A DNA stretch of 12,757 nucleotides from Bordetella parapertussis. Lineage in GTDB: Bacteria > Pseudomonadota > Gammaproteobacteria > Burkholderiales > Burkholderiaceae_C. This document shows, one piece after another, positions 1-4,994 of this stretch (position 1 is the stretch's first letter; every line of letters starts with the position of its first letter). The position numbers were made by a program, and so were the translations under genes. The notes under the pieces are model-generated. The model saw only the letters and a list, made by a program, of their open reading frames with translations. It did no database searches and was not told the origin of the DNA. The stretch spans positions 1 to 12,757 of the forward strand of contig CAMDJU010000053.1 in the NCBI GenBank assembly GCA_945900695.1, written 5' to 3'.

Positions 1-477
<477 letters not shown>

Positions 478-509
478 GGGGGAGATTGGGAACGGTAAAT
501 TTGGCATGG

Positions 510-806
510 CTAGGCTCTGGACTGCCAAATGGAGGGGTCTCTGCTGCCATGAAATACAGCCAAGACCACGATACGAGATTTGTCTGCGCGAAAGTAAACA
601 CTGTATGGAAAACGATTAGCGACAACGCGTCGAACGTTCTCTATAACAATAACAAACTGCAGAGGATTTATAGAGGCCAGCGATATGTAACGCTCAATTT
701 CGGCAATGAACTCAAGCCCGAGACCTAATCGTTTGCTGTCGTACCATGCAGTTGCTTCGATGAATTCTGCACCAGCGGCCCGATGAAAGGCAATGTGCAA
801 GGTCAT
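510..806 (-). CDS. Type II toxin of the RelE/ParE superfamily (98 aa)
   Basis: This is a small toxin of the RelE/ParE fold. In this superfamily ParE members poison DNA gyrase and RelE members cleave mRNA on the ribosome; the sequence alone does not say which applies. Family marks are the N-terminal helix HRAAGAEFIEATAWYDSK, a central GLGLEFIAEIE helix, and the C-terminal strands RFPYSVYFRAD and IVVLAVFHGSRDPSIWQSR. The length is normal and there is no interruption. The start is set by an ATGA overlap in which its ATG shares bases with the TGA of the upstream antitoxin, so the two are translationally coupled. It is the last gene of the leftward pair and converges with tgt. It is the only toxin in the TA cluster that looks undamaged. 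Confidence 0.88.
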   Translation of the reverse strand: MTLHIAFHRAAGAEFIEATAWYDSKRLGLGLEFIAEIERYISLASINPLQFVIVIENVRRVVANRFPYSVYFRADKSRIVVLAVFHGSRDPSIWQSRA

Positions 807-1030
807 TGCCTGATTTTGGCAAGAGCGGCTGCTTTAACGTCATCCCATGCAATCACATCATCGGGATTTGCCAGATGATCTGCGAGGCGGCGGTCTAGTT
901 CTAACTTCTGTGATTCCGTCAACGAAGGCTCTAAACCACGACTGACGATACCGGTCCATATAGCCTCGACCAGTTCGATCTGCTCGTCAATATCAAGCGC
1001 GCGTGCTTGCTGTAAGAGTTGCGTTTTCAT
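803..1030 (-). CDS. Addiction-module antitoxin, PF09720-type (75 aa)
   Basis: This is a short acidic, mostly helical protein of the 'addiction module component' family (Unstab_antitox type), which neutralises RelE/ParE-like toxins and usually represses its own operon. The typical core is visible: an N-terminal helix, LDIDEQIELVEAIWTGI, then the LTESQKLELDRRLADHL repeat, and a C-terminal tail DDVIAWDDVKAAALAKIR that normally wraps the toxin. A longer frame begins 24 bases upstream, but AGGA placed 8 bases before the ATG at 1030 supports the start used here (protein begins MKTQLLQQ). Its stop overlaps the toxin start (ATGA), the classic antitoxin-first arrangement. Another antitoxin of the same family, broken by a frameshift, lies directly upstream at 1103-1332. 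Confidence 0.88.
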   Translation of the reverse strand: MKTQLLQQARALDIDEQIELVEAIWTGIVSRGLEPSLTESQKLELDRRLADHLANPDDVIAWDDVKAAALAKIRQ

Positions 1031-1102
1031 GATCGCAGTCCTGTTCATATTCAATCAAATTATTTTAGCCCGCCTGACTGTTTTGTTTCTAATGCAGCTT
1101 GA

Positions 1103-1332
1103 TCACCGGGCGATGCTTCGTGCCTTGGCGAAAACTTCTGCGACATCGATGCTCTTGGCTTCCCCGCGATCATATTCAGCCAAACGGCGCTCAATCTCAC
1201 CCCCCAAGCTGCCTCCACTTCGGCGATGGCTGGTTCGTGCAGCGACTCCAGCAGGATATCGACCAGGCGCGAACGATCTTCCGGCAAGAGCGCCTTGCCG
1301 CGCTGTGCAAGTTCTGTAACTTGATCGTGCAT
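1103..1332 (-). pseudogene. Second addiction-module antitoxin, disrupted by a frameshift in a G run
   Basis: Read leftward from the ATG at 1332 (GGAG lies 6 bases upstream), the protein opens as a typical PF09720 antitoxin: LLPEDRSRLVDILLESLHEP then AIAEVEAAWG. At a run of six G (C6 on the + strand, 1200-1205) the frame then becomes nonsense. Moving to the next frame at that point restores the conserved second half (EIERRLAEYDRG, then EAKSIDVAEVFAKARSIAR) and a TGA at 1103-1105. One extra G would rebuild an uninterrupted protein of about 77 residues. No toxin gene of its own follows; the next gene is the intact antitoxin at 1030. The break could be a true loss of function, phase variation in the G run, or a base-calling error in a homopolymer. 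The frame continues the wrong way to 1060 and would give a 90-residue hybrid. Confidence 0.82.
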
Positions 1333-1384
1333 AACAATCTCCATGGAGCAGATACCTTTAGTTTATGACGCCTGTGAAACGGCG

Positions 1385-1394
1385 GCTTCGAAGC
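1385..1394. repeat. 10-bp perfect palindrome GCTTCGAAGC in a gene-free spacer
   Basis: The palindrome lies in the 120-base spacer between the frameshifted antitoxin and the XRE antitoxin remnant (about 1333-1454). It is the only structure I can point to in that spacer apart from a 42-codon plus-strand frame that I do not recognise. It may be a repressor site, but it could also be chance. Confidence 0.3.
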
Positions 1395-1454
1395 GTGAGC
1401 TGGTTCGTCAACTCTGTCGCCTTCGCATGGCTGGCCAAGCCGCAGCCCAGTGGC

Positions 1455-1667
1455 TTAAGTCGTTGACCCCAACTCCGTGAAGTTGCTGATCTTGACCGTT
1501 CCGTCCGGAAAACGGGCAATGATGTCCAATTCGCCGCCCATGGCTTCGATGTGGCTGCACAGTTCGTGAAGCGGCATTTCAGACAGCATGGCTTTCGCTT
1601 TTTTGTTGGCTTGTTGTTGTGCCGCAGGGCTCATGGCCGCACGCAGTTCAGAAAATTTCTTGGCTAT
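1455..1667 (-). pseudogene. XRE/HigA-like antitoxin lacking its helix-turn-helix (internal deletion)
   Basis: A 70-codon open frame on the minus strand ends at TAA 1455-1457. It matches both ends of a common XRE-family antitoxin. The N-terminal part reads KKFSELRAAMSPAAQQQ then KAKAMLSEMPLHEL, and the C-terminal part reads SHIEAMGGELDIIARFPDG then TVKISNFTELG. In family members as I remember them, some 40-45 residues carrying the helix-turn-helix separate 'MPLHEL' from 'IEAMGG'; here the two are joined directly by a Cys. The deletion is in frame. An AAGGAG sits 7 bases before ATA (1665-1667), where the family would start with ATG; CTG at 1670 or the internal ATG at 1634 are the remaining options. 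It therefore probably has no DNA binding and little or no translation. It follows a toxin remnant (1686-1760) in normal toxin-then-antitoxin order. Confidence 0.72.
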
Positions 1668-1685
1668 CAGTGTTCTCCTTCACGT

Positions 1686-1760
1686 CTAAGTTGTTCCAGA
1701 GCCATTGATGCCACTGCTGTGCGGATGACCGAGCAACGGACCACACACCTCCAAATTAAC
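1686..1760 (-). pseudogene. Remnant (C-terminal scrap) of a Gp49/RelE-like toxin
   Basis: In the frame ending at TAG 1686-1688 the minus strand reads LEVCGPLLGHPHSSGINGSG. This resembles the conserved 'LEEx-GP-LGRPHVDTLxGSxH' segment of phage-derived Gp49-like (DUF891) RelE-family toxins. The catalytic C-terminal half that should follow is missing, and the sequence runs straight into the ribosome binding site of the antitoxin remnant. Toxins of this family sit immediately upstream of XRE antitoxins of the kind found at 1455-1667, so position supports the call. The match is about 24 residues long and rests on memory of the family. Confidence 0.5.
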
Positions 1761-1774
1761 AGCGCTACTGAGGG

Positions 1775-2068
1775 TTAGACCGCCGCCAGTTGGAGCTTTC
1801 CGACCCGTTGCAAGTCAACGCTCTGCCGCGCTAGCCAAAGATCGTAGGCGTCTTGCATGGCGAGCCAGCTCTCTGGCGAACGACCTACCGATTTAGACAA
1901 GCGCAGCGCCATCCCCGGTGTCACACGGCTAGAACCCTTGAGAACTCTGCTCAGCGTAGAAGCCGATACATCTAATTTAATGGCGAGCTCTCTGCCGCTA
2001 ATTCCGTTCGGCTCAAGATAAACGCCGGTGATGAACTCGCCTGGATGCGGCGGATTGTGCATGGTCAT
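1775..2068 (-). CDS. higA: HigA-family antitoxin, XRE helix-turn-helix (97 aa)
   Basis: HigA binds and inactivates the HigB mRNA endonuclease and represses the higBA promoter. The hallmark N-terminus HNPPHPGEFI is present. The helix-turn-helix follows at about residues 24-60 (SGRELAIKLDVSASTLSRVL, then KGSSRVTPGMALRLSK), and the usual SPESWLAMQDAYDLW segment closes the domain. Length is normal and the frame is clean. Its ATG overlaps the last base of the higB TGA (TGATG), so translation is coupled to the toxin gene; a second ATG two codons in (2062) is equally plausible. Since the upstream toxin is broken by a stop codon, this may now be an orphan antitoxin that could still cross-react with other HigB toxins or regulate its own promoter. 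Confidence 0.92.
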   Translation of the reverse strand: MTMHNPPHPGEFITGVYLEPNGISGRELAIKLDVSASTLSRVLKGSSRVTPGMALRLSKSVGRSPESWLAMQDAYDLWLARQSVDLQRVGKLQLAAV

Positions 2069-2346
2069 CAGTGATAGTCCTCGTAATCTAAAACGTATGC
2101 GTTCCCGTCTTTGAACTCAAATGTCAACCGCCAATTTGCGTTCACCGTGATCGACCAAAGCCCCTGAAGCTCACCTTTCAGTGGGTGTAATCGAAAGCCA
2201 GGAATATCCATGTCCTCAATGGTCTGAGCGGTGTCCAAGGCTGCCAATTGCAATCGAAGACGCTTTCCGTGACTTGCCTGCACCCCCGCGAGACTTCCCG
2301 TCTCTTAGAGCTTGCGAAGGCCCTTGTGCTGGAAGGACTTGATCAT
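2068..2346 (-). pseudogene. higB: HigB toxin interrupted by an in-frame stop codon
   Basis: HigB is a ribosome-dependent mRNA endonuclease of the RelE fold. From the ATG at 2346 the minus strand encodes MIKSFQHKGLRKL, a stop (TAA, 2305-2307), then ETGSLAGVQASHGKRLRLQL and the rest of a normal HigB. Diagnostic parts are LDTAQTIEDMDIPGFRLHPL, GLWSITVNANWRLTFEF and the C-terminal VLDYEDYH. Family members read 'KLYETGS' or 'KFFETGS' here, so a Tyr or Phe codon has become TAA; the frame and length (92 codons) are otherwise intact. A GTG at 2283 could re-initiate a 71-residue form without the first helix. Everything needed for activity lies downstream of the stop, so readthrough or re-initiation might leave some toxin. 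A sequencing error cannot be excluded from one read-out. Confidence 0.87.
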
Positions 2347-2363
2347 GAAGAAAAGTCTAACAT

Positions 2364-2380
2364 GTTGCGCACCACGCAAC
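2364..2380. promoter_or_regulatory. Inverted repeat upstream of higB, candidate HigA operator
   Basis: The arms GTTGCG and CGCAAC are perfect 6-bp complements around a 5-base centre, 17 bases upstream of the higB ATG and therefore over its expected promoter. HigA-type repressors bind such palindromes in front of their own operons. The assignment rests on position and symmetry only. Confidence 0.38.
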
Positions 2381-2414
2381 AGGCGGCCTAACGTCAAAGC
2401 TGGCCGGGTCGCAG

Positions 2415-2445
2415 CATGCAAGCAGGGCGGCCCGCGCCTTGCATG
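2415..2445. repeat. Stem-loop, 8-bp perfect arms (CATGCAAG / CTTGCATG)
   Basis: A perfect 8-bp inverted repeat with a 15-base GC-rich loop that contains a further GGG/CCC pairing. It lies in the intergenic region between the broken higB and the phnD-like gene and overlaps the edge of an antitoxin fragment (2442-2489). No T run follows on either strand, so it is not a standard terminator. It could be a recombination scar, a small repeat element or chance. Confidence 0.4.
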
Positions 2446-2489
2446 GCTTCGAGGTGGCTGCGCAACGAGATGTCAGTGCGCTTTTCCAG
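2442..2489 (-). pseudogene. Fragment of an XRE-type antitoxin
   Basis: On the minus strand this stretch reads LEKRTDISLRSHLEAM. It matches the 'LEKRTDMYxSTLRSHIEAM' segment that follows the helix-turn-helix in the same XRE antitoxin family as the remnant at 1455-1667, with a three-residue gap. At DNA level 2442-2461 and 1539-1558 are identical in 19 of 20 positions, which links the two scraps. Nothing recognisable of the gene remains on either side. The plus-strand frame that crosses this stretch is therefore unlikely to be coding, which supports placing the phnD-like start further right. Confidence 0.5.
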
Positions 2490-2515
2490 GGTCATTCACC
2501 GACCACCAATGACCC
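2489..2515. promoter_or_regulatory. Perfect 8-bp inverted repeat upstream of the phnD-like operon, candidate operator
   Basis: GGGTCATT (2489-2496) and AATGACCC (2508-2515) are exact complements separated by 11 bases, 19 bases centre to centre, or about two helical turns. The repeat lies about 120 bases upstream of the phnD-like ATG. No T run follows, so an operator for a dimeric regulator is a better reading than a terminator. Downstream, TTGACA (2578-2583) and AATAAT (2607-2612) resemble promoter elements, but their 23-base spacing is too wide to count as a good promoter. Confidence 0.35.
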
Positions 2516-2636
2516 AAAGAACTCAAAGGTATTAAACGTCGGTGGCCTCGCAGGCATCAACAGTCAAAAAAACCAAATTGACACACCGTTTGAGCAGTGC
2601 GCACCCAATAATCACGGCCTTAACTGTGGAGTGATC

Positions 2637-3497
2637 ATGCGGAATTGGTGCGGGCCGTACAAGGCTTTGGGGTTGGGTGTTTTGTGGGGCCTGGTCAGTG
2701 TCAGCGCCCATGCCAATTGTTTGGGGGACGCCAAAGCCACGCAGACCCACAAGTTTGATGTGGTGCCGCAGTTCACCGCCACACGCATTTACACCGCTTG
2801 GTCGCCGCTTTTGCAGCGCGTGGGTCAGGCCAGCGGTTTGTGTTTTGAGTTGCGGGTGGCCGCCTCCATCCCCGAGTTTGAACAAAAGTTGCTCTCAGGT
2901 GAGCCGGCGTTTGCCTTCGTCAACCCCTATCACGCCGTGTTGGCCCACAAGAAGCAGCGCTATGCGCCCTTGCTCTCGGACGGTGAAGAAATGCTCAAAG
3001 GCATTTTGGTGGTGCGGCAAGACAGCCCGATGCGCCAGTTGCAAGAGCTGCAAGGCAAAACCTTGGCGTTTCCGGCGCCCAACTCTTTTGCCGCCACCTT
3101 GTTGATCAGGGCCGAGCTGGCCAAGAAGAAGGTGGACACCCAAGCGCAGTTTGTCAAAACACACAGCAATGTTTACCGCAACGTCATTCAAGCCGAAGTG
3201 GCGGGCGGCGGCGGGGTCAACAACACCTTGGACAGCGAGTTGCCCGAGGTGCGCCAGCAGTTGCGCATCCTTTACGAAACCGCCAGCTACTACCCCCACC
3301 CGGTGGTGACGCACCCCAGCATCTCTGTGGCCACGCGCGACAAGTTCTTCAAAGCCTTTGCCGCACTGGCGCAAGATGAGGCGGGCAAAAAGTTGCTGGA
3401 TGGTGTGGGCATCAACAAGCCCATCGCCGTCAATTACAACAAGCACTACAAAGTGTTGGAAGACTTGGGGCTGGAAAAGTTTTCCACCCTCAACTGA
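2637..3497 (+). CDS. PhnD-like periplasmic substrate-binding protein (286 aa)
   Basis: The protein belongs to the PhnD/phosphonate-type solute-binding family, which binds phosphonates, phosphite or other small oxyanions in the periplasm. The start is the ATG at 2637, with GTGGAG 5 bases upstream. The longer frame starting at 2439 would run through antitoxin debris and push the signal peptide inside. The first 26 residues form a signal peptide ending SVSAHA. The mature part carries family-like blocks: FDVVPQFTATRIYTAWSPLL, EPAFAFVNPYHAVLA (ligand-site strand), LLSDGEEMLKGILVVRQDS, LQGKTLAFPAPNSFAA and KTHSNVYRNVIQAEVAGGGG. Length is near the family norm. No ABC permease or ATPase is adjacent. 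Instead a histidine kinase starts 9 bases after the stop, so it more likely acts as the ligand-sensing subunit of a signalling pathway than as a transporter part. Its ligand cannot be told from the sequence. Confidence 0.85.
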   Translation: MRNWCGPYKALGLGVLWGLVSVSAHANCLGDAKATQTHKFDVVPQFTATRIYTAWSPLLQRVGQASGLCFELRVAASIPEFEQKLLSGEPAFAFVNPYHAVLAHKKQRYAPLLSDGEEMLKGILVVRQDSPMRQLQELQGKTLAFPAPNSFAATLLIRAELAKKKVDTQAQFVKTHSNVYRNVIQAEVAGGGGVNNTLDSELPEVRQQLRILYETASYYPHPVVTHPSISVATRDKFFKAFAALAQDEAGKKLLDGVGINKPIAVNYNKHYKVLEDLGLEKFSTLN

Positions 3498-3506
3498 TGC
3501 GGGCCC

Positions 3507-4994
3507 ATGAGTGAGCGCATCAACCACTGGAAAGACATTCGCCCAGCGCTGCTGATTGTGCTGGCGTTGGCGGTGGTGCAAATTGCCACCGGATGGATCA
3601 CCTATCAACAGTCCACCAACCTGGTGCGCGAGTCCAAGTTTTCTGCGGCGGCCAATTTGGCCAACGGCTTGGTGGCCGCCATTTCTGACGCCCTGGTGGT
3701 CAAAGACTATGCGGCCATTGAGTCCCGCATGCAGCAAACCATGGCCAACCAAGAGGTGGCGGAGATTTGGTTGATCAACCCCACAGGCAAGGTGCTGACC
3801 GGCTTGAAGCGCGAGGGCAACGCCACCAACGTGGTTTTCAATACCGCCGCTTCAGAACTGCCCGCCTCATCTCCAGACAAAGCCTTGGCGCAAACGGCCG
3901 ATGAGCGCTTCATCACCACCTGGACCAAAATCGATGTGGGCATGGGCTTGGGCTGGATCAAACTCACCACCTTGGTGTCTTTGGGCGAGGACGAGCTGAC
4001 CAGCTTGCGGCGGCAAACCCTGTGGTTGTCGATGGCGTCGCTGTTGTCTGGCGCACTGATCTTGGGCTTGTTTTTGTGGCGGGCTTATTTTTCGCTGGTC
4101 AAGCGCGAGCATGTGATTGAACAAAAGTTGGACGATGTGTCGTCACGGCTGCATCAATCGGAAAAGCTGGCCTCACTGGGCCAACTGGCAGCGGGCGTGG
4201 CGCATGAGATCAACAACCCAATTGGCTACGTGTCTTCCAACCTGAGCACCTTGCAAAAGTACCTGGCCATATATGACAAGACCATCGATCAATTGAAGGA
4301 TGCCGCCGCATCGCCCCCCAGCCCAACGGCCAGCACGGGCTCCAATGCGCTGGCGACGATGACCACCAAGCACAACGCCATTCGCCTAGATGTGCAAGAT
4401 TTGCTGCGCGAAACCCATGAGGGCATCACCCGGGTGAAAAACATCATCAATGACCTGAAGGACTTTGCCCGGAGCAACGCGGTGCAGCATTTCATCCTGG
4501 CCGATTTGCACCAAGGCCTGCGCTCCACTTTGAACATTGTGGGCAGCGAGGTGAAAGCCCGTGCCACCATCCAATTGGCATTGGGCGATTTGCCCGAGAT
4601 CGAATGCGTGCCCTCGCAAATCAACCAGGTTTTTTTGAACATGGTGGTCAATGCCGCGCAGGCCATGCCGCCAGGGCACCAGGGCCAGATCACTATCCGC
4701 TCTGGCACCGAAGGCAACCTGGTGTGGGTAGAGTTTGAAGACAATGGCGCAGGCATGGATGCGGCCACGATAGATCGGATTTTTGACCCGTTTTTCACCA
4801 CCAAAGATGTGGGCACCGGAACCGGCCTGGGCCTATCGGTGTCGCTGGGCATTGTTCAACGCCACCATGGGCAAATCTTGGTGAACAGCACCCCAGGGGT
4901 TGGCACCCGCTTCAGAATTGAACTGCCCATCCGCCAAACACACGCCAACGCACAGCCACAGGAGCACGCCCTTGACCAGCACGCCAACCCCTGA
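3507..4994 (+). CDS. Membrane-bound sensor histidine kinase (495 aa)
   Basis: Two membrane segments (about residues 13-32 and 171-193) frame a periplasmic domain of roughly 135 residues, ending at a juxtamembrane helix around 195-220. HisKA follows with the phospho-acceptor His233 in VAHEINNPIG. An insertion rich in Ser, Pro and Ala at about 265-285 lengthens the dimerisation hairpin. The ATPase domain has the N box (N378 and N382, LNMVVNAAQAM), the G1 box DNGAGMD (412-418), the F box FDPFF (426-430) and the G2 box GTGTGLGLS (436-444). The C-terminal 20 residues are a polar tail. All catalytic motifs are intact. It lies 9 bases behind the PhnD-like gene and overlaps the response regulator by 23 bases, so it probably receives the ligand signal from the binding protein and passes phosphate to the regulator's Asp71. 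The start has only a weak ribosome binding site, consistent with coupling to the upstream gene. Confidence 0.95.
   Translation: MSERINHWKDIRPALLIVLALAVVQIATGWITYQQSTNLVRESKFSAAANLANGLVAAISDALVVKDYAAIESRMQQTMANQEVAEIWLINPTGKVLTGLKREGNATNVVFNTAASELPASSPDKALAQTADERFITTWTKIDVGMGLGWIKLTTLVSLGEDELTSLRRQTLWLSMASLLSGALILGLFLWRAYFSLVKREHVIEQKLDDVSSRLHQSEKLASLGQLAAGVAHEINNPIGYVSSNLSTLQKYLAIYDKTIDQLKDAAASPPSPTASTGSNALATMTTKHNAIRLDVQDLLRETHEGITRVKNIINDLKDFARSNAVQHFILADLHQGLRSTLNIVGSEVKARATIQLALGDLPEIECVPSQINQVFLNMVVNAAQAMPPGHQGQITIRSGTEGNLVWVEFEDNGAGMDAATIDRIFDPFFTTKDVGTGTGLGLSVSLGIVQRHHGQILVNSTPGVGTRFRIELPIRQTHANAQPQEHALDQHANP

Noticed and set aside
1343..1471. 42-codon plus-strand frame starting ATG GAG CAG
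   Set aside because: It has no recognisable similarity and no clear ribosome binding site, and it overlaps the start of the antitoxin pseudogene and the end of another remnant. I cannot support it as a gene.
2385..2391. GCCTAAC heptamer and GTTAGAC at 1775-1781, resembling integron attC core sites
   Set aside because: Heptamers with this degeneracy arise by chance. I could not find a matching partner and the imperfect hairpin that a true attC needs, although the TA-rich context made it worth looking.
2578..2612. TTGACA and AATAAT as a sigma-70 promoter for the sensor operon
   Set aside because: The 23-base spacing is well outside the functional range, so it is noted only as weak context.
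2439..2636. 66-codon N-terminal extension of the PhnD-like frame
   Set aside because: It runs through an antitoxin fragment on the other strand and two inverted repeats, and would bury the signal peptide. The ATG at 2637 has a good ribosome binding site.
2895..3752. 285-codon minus-strand frame opposite the PhnD-like and kinase genes
   Set aside because: It is a shadow frame: rich in His, Gln and Gly, with no domain, and antisense to two convincing genes.
4900..4971. Earlier ATG start for the response regulator
   Set aside because: It would overlap the kinase by 95 bases, has no ribosome binding site, and adds unconserved low-complexity residues; TTG 4972 fits better.
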